This document shows positions 14,119-20,270 of a stretch of 23,766 nucleotides of DNA, one piece after another. Source of the stretch: a virus; IMG/VR virus record IMGVR_UViG_3300048027_000156, positions 1 to 23,766 of that record; one strand, given 5' to 3'. A program made the translations under genes and the position numbers. How positions within the stretch are numbered: position 1 is the first letter of the stretch; each line of letters opens with the position of its first letter. The notes under the pieces are model-generated. The model searched no databases and had not been told where the DNA came from. It saw nothing but the letters and a program-made list of their open reading frames with translations.

Positions 14119-14919
14119 TTAATTGCGTAGCATCACTTTCGTGATTTCGCCTGATGTCTTTGTATATGAAATACGAATCCAATTAACATTAGCACGAACA
14201 ACATATCCCTGAACACCAGTTTCATTGTTGATACGAATATTTGCATCATACATAAGCGATGGAATCAAATCAAACCAATCATCATCATTTGTAGATGGTT
14301 GAACTGACAGGTCTCCTTGAATACTAACATCACCCGTAAATCCATCAAAATACAGTGCAAATGTATGAATTGAACGTGACTTAATTGTGTTACCACTACC
14401 ATCGAATACAGTTGTTACGTACTTCTGACCATCATCATAGAATATCTCAGTTTCTTGTGAATCCTCAAACTCTGGATAAACATCATCAATAACTTCGATT
14501 GTGCCTTTAGCATTATCATATGTATCAGTATAAATGATTTGTTCTACACCATCTTCAACCGTGTACATAGCGAATTGATAGAAACCTTCTGGAAGCATGA
14601 TAAAATCTGCAGCATAAAGAACTAGGGAACACATTCCTTTTGTCGCATTAGTGATTGTTGGATATCTGAACAACACATTTTCACGACTTTCACGGTCATA
14701 CATTTTCCAGATAATTGTTTTTCCAGCCAAATCGATTGGTTTTCTATCTGTGTCTTTAATCTTAAATCTAAGAGTATTATCTATACCCTTGTGTAGTTTG
14801 TGGTGTCCGTCATACATTGGCATGTTTCCTAGGTAGTTGTTCATAGTAGTGGTGTTGTTCCCGTCCAAACACACTACTTCGATTTCTCGCTCATATTGAA
14901 ATACATTATAATTAATCAT
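14119..14919 (-). CDS. Putative virion (baseplate/fibre-type) protein
   Basis: 266 aa, predicted beta-rich. After a short N terminus, residues 35-130 alternate strands (TLRFKIKDTDRKPIDLAGKT, IIWKMYDRESRENV, CSLVLYAADFIMLPEGFYQF) in a way typical of N-terminal sandwich domains of baseplate or fibre adaptor proteins such as BppU. The C-terminal part (HTFALYFDGFTGDVSIQGD to the end) looks like a second beta domain. It is driven by the late promoter at 14924-14932, whose octamer ends 5 nt before the ATG, so no Shine-Dalgarno or leader is available. Structural assignment is inferred from fold pattern and late promoter. Confidence 0.6.
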   Translation of the reverse strand: MINYNVFQYEREIEVVCLDGNNTTTMNNYLGNMPMYDGHHKLHKGIDNTLRFKIKDTDRKPIDLAGKTIIWKMYDRESRENVLFRYPTITNATKGMCSLVLYAADFIMLPEGFYQFAMYTVEDGVEQIIYTDTYDNAKGTIEVIDDVYPEFEDSQETEIFYDDGQKYVTTVFDGSGNTIKSRSIHTFALYFDGFTGDVSIQGDLSVQPSTNDDDWFDLIPSLMYDANIRINNETGVQGYVVRANVNWIRISYTKTSGEITKVMLRN

Positions 14920-14923
14920 AGTT

Positions 14924-14932
14924 GTATTTATC
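14924..14932 (-). promoter_or_regulatory. T4-type late promoter (GATAAATAC), leaderless spacing
   Basis: Minus-strand GATAAATA ends at 14925, then five bases (CAACT) to the ATG at 14919. By T4 late-promoter geometry +1 is the A of the ATG. It is back-to-back with the plus-strand late promoter at 14957-14964. Confidence 0.75.
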
Positions 14933-14956
14933 TCCCAGGAGCACTAAATTTTTTTG

Positions 14957-14964
14957 TATAAATA
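14957..14964 (+). promoter_or_regulatory. T4-type late promoter (TATAAATA), leaderless spacing
   Basis: A perfect TATAAATA followed by five bases (TAATT) and the ATG at 14970. The expected +1 is the A of the ATG. It is the only exact T4 octamer found placed before a gene in the window and the only plus-strand promoter. Confidence 0.75.
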
Positions 14965-14969
14965 TAATT

Positions 14970-15359
14970 ATGATTGATGATGAAAAGGCCAAATGGATAC
15001 AAGAGAATTATCCGTTCTTCTCTTGCTTACGTTACGGCAAAAAAGAATATATTGAGTACATTGGTATTTTAATTAATACTGATAATGTAATTACCTCTAT
15101 GTATAATTTTGAAGCGATACCAACTCCAGAATTGCGAAAAGAGTTTATTGAACTTGGAGAACAGTGGTGGTGGGAGTCAAACAGACTTATACCAATTAAC
15201 TTGTTCTTGGGATCACAAATTTCAGTTTATAAAAACTGGATTACGAATATGAATTCTAAAGATGTGCAAATTATGTGGGGACCAGAAACGTCATTGAATA
15301 ATATTATTCAAAAACGTATTAAGCGCCGCTCTGTGCAACTTGTTCGCAAAATAGATTAA
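14970..15359 (+). CDS. Hypothetical late protein, 129 aa; only convincing plus-strand gene
   Basis: The frame extends upstream to a TTG at 14922, but the first ATG at 14970 sits exactly at the expected start of the TATAAATA late transcript, so that start is chosen. No ribosome site fits it. The protein contains YGKKEYIEYIGILINTDNVI and ELGEQWWWESNRLIPINLFL, with three consecutive tryptophans, and ends in a basic patch (QKRIKRRSVQLVRKID). Function is not recognised. It runs towards and overlaps the DnaE-like gene by 41 nt, and a candidate terminator lies about 20 nt after its stop at 15380-15405. Confidence 0.7.
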   Translation: MIDDEKAKWIQENYPFFSCLRYGKKEYIEYIGILINTDNVITSMYNFEAIPTPELRKEFIELGEQWWWESNRLIPINLFLGSQISVYKNWITNMNSKDVQIMWGPETSLNNIIQKRIKRRSVQLVRKID

Positions 15360-15912
15360 GCTGAACTACGATACTTACTGCATACGCCACCGCGTGTGCT
15401 TTTTTAAAATAGTAAGCATCACCTGATGGTTTAATCCATACTTCTGATTTGATTACTTCTTTAGTTTCATTCAGCAAATGTCTTTTTGCTGGACGAATAA
15501 TAGCCAGTACCTCTGCAAGTTCCATAACACTCTGTGGCTTTAAAATACGCAATACATCAATATGATTTGAAACGTGTGCTAAATTCTCTACAACTTCTGG
15601 ATGTTGAAATAGATCCCAAACAGGTTCACGTTCCATTAACTTAATTAGATGCTCTTCATCACGGACACCATTGTATAGTGAGTTATTAAGAAAGTCTAGT
15701 TTGAAATATCCTCGTTCTTCTGCTTCTTTATACTCAATGCTTGCTAAATTAGATGCAGGATCATGTGGTATCTTACTAACATAAACACCACTATTGTGCT
15801 TTGTGTATACACCGTTCTTATTGATAGACGCAGGAATGTGTTGCAGTTTTTCTAGAACTACATCACGGTTCAATACATCAATATCAATATCTGTTTGTGT
15901 TTTCATTTCCAT
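15319..15912 (-). CDS. Miniature DNA polymerase III alpha (DnaE/PolC)-like protein
   Basis: 197 aa (195 if the ATG at 15906, which forms ATGA with the upstream stop, is used). Motifs of C-family polymerases occur in the right order. TDIDID (7-12) resembles the catalytic PDIDxD. HNSGVYV (39-45) resembles HAAGVVI. YFKLDFL (69-75) resembles KFDFLGL. LRILKPQSVMELAEVLAIIR followed by PAKR (121-144) resembles the LKP...ALYRPGP segment. FKKAHAVAYA (169-178) resembles FNKSHAAAYA. The PHP, tau-binding and OB domains are missing, and the core is about half the usual length. It could be a remnant, a decoy for the host polymerase, or a new small enzyme. Fold relation is fairly sure, activity is not. It is the last gene of the long operon. 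Confidence 0.65.
   Translation of the reverse strand: MEMKTQTDIDIDVLNRDVVLEKLQHIPASINKNGVYTKHNSGVYVSKIPHDPASNLASIEYKEAEERGYFKLDFLNNSLYNGVRDEEHLIKLMEREPVWDLFQHPEVVENLAHVSNHIDVLRILKPQSVMELAEVLAIIRPAKRHLLNETKEVIKSEVWIKPSGDAYYFKKAHAVAYAVSIVVQLNLFCEQVAQSGA
15380..15405 (+). terminator. Candidate plus-strand Rho-independent terminator inside the opposing gene
   Basis: GCAUACG (15380-15386) pairs with CGUGUGC (15393-15399) around a 6-nt loop, with one U-G wobble, and six U residues follow. The wobble works only in plus-strand RNA. It would end the 14970-15359 transcript. The same bases encode the Lys-Lys-Ala-His-Ala-Val-Ala-Tyr segment of the DnaE-like protein on the other strand. Confidence 0.65.
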
Positions 15913-16220
15913 ACCATTATAAACATTGCGGCATCATCTTCATATTCAAAATATATGTCGCCTCGATGTGCTACATAGTATCCTTCACAATTACTATTAC
16001 ACCAATCAATTAATTCAATTAACATACCGCTACCCGGTACAAGTTCTTTTTCAAACTGTATACCATCTTTAGTTACTGGAGTCCACTTTAGAAACTCTTT
16101 GTTATCAAAATCAGAAAAAAACTTTCGTCTATCTCTTACTTCGCCTCTAATTTTGCGAAGTCTATCAAGTAAGTCTTTTGTTCGTTTACCATCACGCATT
16201 GTATGGTTTGATTCTGTCAT
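15903..16220 (-). CDS. Hypothetical protein, about 105 aa
   Basis: The start is uncertain: TTG at 16229, ATG at 16220 (used here) or ATG at 16199, with no clear ribosome site for any. It overlaps the upstream gene, whose stop is at 16192. The N-terminal part is basic (KRTKDLLDRLRKIRGEVRDR); the C-terminal part has MLIELIDWCNSNCEGYYV and an acidic, aromatic end (DIYFEYEDDAAMFIMVWK). No family is recognised. The stop overlaps the start of the DnaE-like gene, so the two are probably co-translated. Confidence 0.55.
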   Translation of the reverse strand: MTESNHTMRDGKRTKDLLDRLRKIRGEVRDRRKFFSDFDNKEFLKWTPVTKDGIQFEKELVPGSGMLIELIDWCNSNCEGYYVAHRGDIYFEYEDDAAMFIMVWK

Positions 16221-16983
16221 ATATTGCAATGTATTTCGCTAGTCTCTCAGGTACATTCTCAAAGAAAACTTTGTATGTTCTATTGGTAACGCCCATAAAA
16301 TGTTCAAATTTTCTATCATTATACTCTTTTGCATACGCTTCGAACTTTTCAGAATCTACAGTTCCATAACAAGATATTGTATCTTCATTGAATTTTGTTA
16401 TATCGCCTATATTAAAGAGTTTATCTTTTGGAATAATGTTATTAATCGTTCTTATTTGTACTACTCTGTTAACAAACATTTCACAAAATATATCCCAGTC
16501 TATGTTTATATAACTAGGATGACTTGTAAAGTATTCATTACATGTAGACATAAGCATAGTATCAAAGTTATCATCAAGAGTCAAGCACTTTGATTTAGTA
16601 TGAGTGAATTTATTTGAAATAGTTCTATATTTTGTACTGTCTGGCATGTAAGTATGCGTGTTAAACATAATACTTTTTCCAAGATAATCCGGATCATTTA
16701 AAATAGTATCATAGTGAATAAATACATGATGCGCTAACATTAGTTCTGTATAGTTCTCAACATGCTCATACCCACCACCTCTGAGACTCAGAGGGTACTT
16801 ATTTCTTGAGACTATCGAACTATTTGCGTTCCAATATTTTTTTTGGTATCCAAATACTGATTCAGTAGGATCAATAAATTCATCTACTGCATGTGAAATT
16901 ATGCCACAAATATAATCTCCGTATGTTCCTGGCATATATTCTAATAGATGGGTGTCATAATTACTTAATACTTTAGGTATCAT
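16192..16983 (-). CDS. Hypothetical protein, 263 aa
   Basis: Not recognised. The early segment LLEYMPGTYGDYICGIISHA has the look of the start of a P-loop-like or sulfotransferase-like fold without a true Walker A. Later parts are rich in Tyr, Asn, Asp and Ile (FNTHTYMPDSTKYRTI, MFVNRVVQIRTINNIIPKDK). The coding sequence is more A+T-rich than the flanking aldolase and phosphoribosyltransferase genes, which may mean a different origin. It lies 7 nt after the aldolase-like gene and overlaps the next gene by up to 38 nt. Confidence 0.6.
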   Translation of the reverse strand: MIPKVLSNYDTHLLEYMPGTYGDYICGIISHAVDEFIDPTESVFGYQKKYWNANSSIVSRNKYPLSLRGGGYEHVENYTELMLAHHVFIHYDTILNDPDYLGKSIMFNTHTYMPDSTKYRTISNKFTHTKSKCLTLDDNFDTMLMSTCNEYFTSHPSYINIDWDIFCEMFVNRVVQIRTINNIIPKDKLFNIGDITKFNEDTISCYGTVDSEKFEAYAKEYNDRKFEHFMGVTNRTYKVFFENVPERLAKYIAIYDRIKPYNA

Positions 16984-16990
16984 TTTGCTA

Positions 16991-17686
16991 TTACTTTACT
17001 TCTACACCTGCTGTAAGTTCACAATATTCAATTTGTCTATCACGTGGCGGAGGCTGTACTCCACTCGCAAGCACAATAGAACACACATGTTCTAGACGTT
17101 CGATGTGTTCAAACGCACTCCACGGATCTTTACCAATAGATGTAACGCCGTGTGCTTCTTGTCCTACGATATCATATTGTGGGGTGTCACCTTTTTCGAA
17201 TACACCAAATCCTTCACATGTTACATGTGCTAGATCAACTGATCCCGGTGTTTCATACCCTGTGTTATGACCTACTTTAGAATAACGTGTTAGTTCTGGG
17301 AACTCACGTGTAACGTATCGAAGGTCCCAACCAGCGTACATGGCTGCCACACAGCTTGTAGGGTGCAAGTGTAGCACACAACGATATGGGTCTGGTGTTT
17401 CTGTATCATTGATTGTGTCTTGTAGAATGCGATGTAGATTAATTTCAGTTGACGGTGTACGCTGTCCTGCGTATGTTTCAAAGTTTCTGAAGCCACGTTC
17501 ATCTACACTGCCGTTCCATTTTAGTGTAAGTAGATTCTCCCACTCAATCTTAAACTTTCGAATACCCGATGGACTGACATAGATATAGTCTTTATGTCCT
17601 TCATAGATAGAACAGTTACCATCACGGGTAGTAATCCAATTGCGGTTATACGCTTCACGCATTACATCACCAATAAGTGTCTTCAT
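16991..17686 (-). CDS. Class II aldolase/adducin-family protein
   Basis: 231 aa. The family uses zinc to cleave or dehydrate sugar phosphates (fuculose-, rhamnulose- or ribulose-phosphate aldolases/epimerases, methylthioribulose-phosphate dehydratase). Visible landmarks: ITTRDGNCSI (18-27), YVSPSG (36-41), PSTEINLHRIL with E81, VLHLHPTSCVAAMYAG with zinc ligands H106 and H108, and QEAHGVTSIGKDPWSAFEHI with H179. All expected metal and acid positions are present, so the enzyme is probably active. The substrate cannot be read from the sequence. It follows the phosphoribosyltransferase by 4 nt, which hints at a shared pentose/nucleotide metabolism theme. It would be an auxiliary metabolic gene. 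Confidence 0.8.
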   Translation of the reverse strand: MKTLIGDVMREAYNRNWITTRDGNCSIYEGHKDYIYVSPSGIRKFKIEWENLLTLKWNGSVDERGFRNFETYAGQRTPSTEINLHRILQDTINDTETPDPYRCVLHLHPTSCVAAMYAGWDLRYVTREFPELTRYSKVGHNTGYETPGSVDLAHVTCEGFGVFEKGDTPQYDIVGQEAHGVTSIGKDPWSAFEHIERLEHVCSIVLASGVQPPPRDRQIEYCELTAGVEVK

Positions 17687-17690
17687 TTAT

Positions 17691-18191
17691 TCAAGTCTCC
17701 CATGGAAATTCAATCCAATATTCTGTTTCGTCATTAAGTTCTATACTCCAATAGTCGGTGTCTACAATTGAATTTGGATCACTAATCAGTGAAGCGAATC
17801 TTACATTGTTATGCCAAGTTTGTCCCCAACGTTCATTATTGGGGATGCAACCAGATTGCCAATCTTTCATAATCCATTCCATCGCATCACCGCCGCGATT
17901 AATATCATCAATGATTAAAATGTTTAGTGGATCTTTTTCATACCCGTATGCATCTTCTGCCATCCAGCAATTACTTTCAGTATTTTCATCAAGACCTTCG
18001 GCTCCAAGCTGAACGCATAGAGTATGCATTGGAATACCAGTCATATGAGAAAGCATCACAGCAGGAACTAATCCTCCACGTGTTATACCAACAATATAAT
18101 CTGGTCTCCAGCTATCTTTATACATAGACATAGCAATATCTTTAATTGCACGTTCTACTTTATTCCAATCATATGTAAGTGTTTTCATCAT
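17691..18191 (-). CDS. Phosphoribosyltransferase (type I fold)
   Basis: 166 aa. It likely transfers phosphoribose between PRPP and a base. The PRPP-binding signature is ILIIDDINRGGDAMEWI (91-107), with RGGD in place of the common TGxT. YIVGITRGGLVPAVMLSHM (32-50) forms the pyrophosphate-loop region. Size and pattern fit xanthine/hypoxanthine/guanine-type enzymes or small regulatory relatives. GGAGG lies 5 nt before the first of two ATGs, which overlaps the upstream TGA. The altered PRPP loop leaves the substrate open. A nucleotide-salvage role fits a phage that needs dNTPs. Confidence 0.8.
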   Translation of the reverse strand: MMKTLTYDWNKVERAIKDIAMSMYKDSWRPDYIVGITRGGLVPAVMLSHMTGIPMHTLCVQLGAEGLDENTESNCWMAEDAYGYEKDPLNILIIDDINRGGDAMEWIMKDWQSGCIPNNERWGQTWHNNVRFASLISDPNSIVDTDYWSIELNDETEYWIEFPWET

Positions 18192-18406
18192 GTTTCCTCC
18201 GTACCTGGTCTATCTCCACCAGTTACTTTTGATATGCCCCATGACCCATCTGGGTTTTCTTCCCATCGTAAGTCATCGCCTTCTTTCCATCCAAGTTGAT
18301 CTAGTAACCACTGTGGTAATTCAATGAATGGTTCGCCAGTATCGGGGTCTTCTTGTATTACAAGTGTAGACCTGTCTTCTACTGAACTTACACGTTTAGT
18401 ACTCAT
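18188..18406 (-). CDS. AbrB/MazE-like small protein
   Basis: 72 aa. The pattern IELPQWLLDQLGWKEGDDLR followed by WEENPDGSWGISK matches the swapped-hairpin AbrB/SpoVT domain of transition regulators and antitoxins (LPxxLLxxLGWKEGDxLxW...DGS). These bind DNA as dimers. No toxin gene lies beside it, so a plain antitoxin role is not supported; a phage transcription regulator is more likely. It overlaps both neighbours by 4 nt, between the zinc-finger gene and the phosphoribosyltransferase gene. Confidence 0.7.
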   Translation of the reverse strand: MSTKRVSSVEDRSTLVIQEDPDTGEPFIELPQWLLDQLGWKEGDDLRWEENPDGSWGISKVTGGDRPGTEET

Positions 18407-19077
18407 AGTCCTGCCTCCTTTAATACCATCTGTACAAATTCTACATCTTCTTGACGCATAGAGAACTTTCTCTGCCAGAATGTTGGTTCTAAGTATTCCA
18501 TAATCATATTTTGCTCATGATCTGTCATTGCTGCAATAGATGCATCACCAGTATCACAATTAAAAATAATCCAAGGGCTGATTCGTCCGGATTTGATCCA
18601 ATGTATAAGACGCGGCCTACTAATTTCCCTAAAGAATACATTATACGGTCTATCATTTTCTCTGCTCCATTGTTGCATCAGTAGTATACCACGTTCTACT
18701 GCACGTTCTGCTGTTTCCTTTTTGTTAAGTTCACGAATGTAAGTTTCGTACACTGCGTCACTGCACCATTTATCAAGTGCTATACTATTAGTTATCACGA
18801 AATCAACAAAGCGTTCTGGGTCGATTGCATTTATATCTAGTGTATGTTTACCGAATCGAGTGAACCCGGTATAGTAATTTGATTTACAAAAGTGTTCATA
18901 TGTCTTTTGTTTAGTTGCTCCTTGAGTAATTTCATAGAAACGATTATACGCAAGAAAACCCAGACGAACATATTTTTCATCTCGGTTAATCCATCTACGT
19001 TTCTGTTCACACAAATGTACTGCAAGTGTTTTCTCTCGTTTGAAAGATTTCTTACAGAACTGGCATTCAAAACTCAT
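18403..19077 (-). CDS. Zinc-finger protein, conserved hypothetical
   Basis: 224 aa. An N-terminal finger is visible: C5, C8, H21 and C23 in FECQFCKKSFKREKTLAVHL and the following residues, then CEQKRRW. The rest is a helical domain without clear motifs (LGFLAYNRFYEITQGATK, NSIALDKWCSDAVYETYIRE, REISRPRLIHWIKSG). I recall similar finger-plus-helical proteins in marine T4-like phages, with no function. The finger suggests nucleic-acid contact. ATGA overlaps link it to the putative clamp-loader gene upstream and the AbrB-like gene downstream. Confidence 0.65.
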   Translation of the reverse strand: MSFECQFCKKSFKREKTLAVHLCEQKRRWINRDEKYVRLGFLAYNRFYEITQGATKQKTYEHFCKSNYYTGFTRFGKHTLDINAIDPERFVDFVITNSIALDKWCSDAVYETYIRELNKKETAERAVERGILLMQQWSRENDRPYNVFFREISRPRLIHWIKSGRISPWIIFNCDTGDASIAAMTDHEQNMIMEYLEPTFWQRKFSMRQEDVEFVQMVLKEAGL

Positions 19078-19553
19078 TTCTTTTTACGCTTCTTTTTACC
19101 AAAGATTTCATCAATTGATTTATCATCCATAGCCATATCCATTGCCATCTGTTTGATATCATCATCGCTGTTTAGCTGTCTAAACAATTCAACTTCATCT
19201 GCTTTCATATGAGGATATTGTTCTGATACAAATTCAGATATCTTATCTTTTTTCTTTGTTGATGTTGGCGGCTTGATCCATTCATGAAACTGTTTCTTGC
19301 CTGTGCCCGTGAGACACATTAGCTTCCAGATTAGTTCTTCGTGCTTATACAAGTCCGTATAGTTCTTATTGACAAACTCGTTTGTGTCAAGTAGTGCATC
19401 GCCCGCACTTGATCCTTTGACACTACTTACATAACGAAGAAACAACCAACTAGACCATTTCTTTTTGTGTTCATCTGATAGTCTAGCATACCAACCGAAG
19501 TCTCTGCGGTCAACAGCTTGCAAAACATCATTCAGTGGGATTTTGTCACTCAT
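19074..19553 (-). CDS. Putative clamp-loader small subunit (gp62-like)
   Basis: 159 aa. The stretch DRRDFGWYARLSDEHKKKWS and WLFLRYVSSVKGSS, then EFVNKNYTDLYKHEELIWKL and GTGKKQFHEWIKPP, resembles the small clamp-loader subunit in marine T4-like phages and, more loosely, the LIG...GKRYGKWAK region of T4 gp62. If right, it loads the sliding clamp together with a gp44 ATPase that lies outside the window. The tail is very basic (FGKKKRKKK). GAGG precedes the ATG and the start overlaps the upstream stop. Placement next to UvsW and other replication genes supports the idea, but similarity is from memory and weak. Confidence 0.45.
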   Translation of the reverse strand: MSDKIPLNDVLQAVDRRDFGWYARLSDEHKKKWSSWLFLRYVSSVKGSSAGDALLDTNEFVNKNYTDLYKHEELIWKLMCLTGTGKKQFHEWIKPPTSTKKKDKISEFVSEQYPHMKADEVELFRQLNSDDDIKQMAMDMAMDDKSIDEIFGKKKRKKK

Positions 19554-19798
19554 TTATAACCTCTAGGTGGGGGTATGTATTTACCGCCATGTACTAACAT
19601 AAACATACTACAAATTGACTTGGATGTAAAGTAAAAACAATCAAAATTATCAAAAACTTCGCTCTCCCATTCGTCTTCGAATAGCAAGTCTGTACACCAC
19701 TGATGTGCAATGTCAGATTTAGAAATATCTGTTATCTGTACTCTGTGCATTCTATCTTGTGTATTAGTCTTAGAAAAAATCATAGCTGTTAAGTACAT
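19550..19798 (-). CDS. Small hypothetical protein, 82 aa
   Basis: Not recognised. It overlaps the end of the upstream gene by 29 nt from the ATG at 19798, or by 14 nt if the ATG at 19783 is used; neither has a clear ribosome site. The middle is acidic and aromatic (LLFEDEWESEVFDNFDCFYF) and the end is HGGKYIPPPRGYK. It sits between the 166-aa conserved gene and the putative gp62 gene. Confidence 0.5.
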   Translation of the reverse strand: MYLTAMIFSKTNTQDRMHRVQITDISKSDIAHQWCTDLLFEDEWESEVFDNFDCFYFTSKSICSMFMLVHGGKYIPPPRGYK

Positions 19799-20270
19799 CT
19801 GGGATTCTATTCAAGTCTTTAACAAAATATGCACACTTTGGTTTATCACCATGTTCTAATGGAATAGTAAGAATATGACCGTATTTCAATTTAGGAAAGA
19901 ACCATTTAACATCTGCGAATACGTTATTCACACGAATGGGCTCCCATCCCATAGTAAAGCCTCCAAGCGGATTAGTGATGATTGTATCGAAGCTACGTTC
20001 ATTAATACTTGTAAGTGGAATAAATTCTAATTGACCCAAGTCACGGTCCCCAATGAGAATATTCCAATCAATTGGCATTTCAATTGTATGAGAACCAATG
20101 TTTAATGAAATACTTGGAGCGTTAAATGTTTCAATAAACACCAGTGGTATAAAGAAGAAATCGGGTTCCTCTTTGTCAGTAACATCCATAACGCAATAAC
20201 GTATATCTTCTATTTCTTCTGGTAGACTATTCATTTCGAATGTCTTATTTTCTGGTGTTAAAATTTTCAT
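19770..20270 (-). CDS. Conserved hypothetical protein, 166 aa
   Basis: It reads as a beta-rich protein with a distinctive central block: FFFIPLVFIETFNAPSISLN, then IEMPIDWNILIGDRDLGQLE and FIPLTSINERSFDT. KWFFPKLKYGHILTIPLEHG and CAYFVKDLNRIPDVL follow. I recall this block (LPLxFxExFNAP... MPxDWxILIGDxxxGxLE... PLTSxNxRxF) from conserved proteins of marine T4-like phages with no assigned role. Its ATG overlaps the UvsW stop as TAATG, so it is translated with the helicase and may be tied to replication or recombination. Confidence 0.65.
   Translation of the reverse strand: MKILTPENKTFEMNSLPEEIEDIRYCVMDVTDKEEPDFFFIPLVFIETFNAPSISLNIGSHTIEMPIDWNILIGDRDLGQLEFIPLTSINERSFDTIITNPLGGFTMGWEPIRVNNVFADVKWFFPKLKYGHILTIPLEHGDKPKCAYFVKDLNRIPDVLNSYDFF

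Noticed and set aside
14922-14969. Extension of the plus-strand gene to a TTG start
   Set aside because: The TTG would lie upstream of the TATAAATA late promoter and inside the divergent promoter, and the first ATG fits the predicted transcript start.
18188-18406. Toxin-antitoxin system with the AbrB-like protein as antitoxin
   Set aside because: No MazF-, PemK- or VapC-like gene lies on either side; neighbours are a zinc-finger protein and a phosphoribosyltransferase.
19550-19570. TTATAAATGAG on the minus strand as a possible late promoter
   Set aside because: It does not match TATAAATA or GATAAATAC at the last positions and falls on the start codon of the putative gp62 gene, where the bases are used for GAGG, stop and start.
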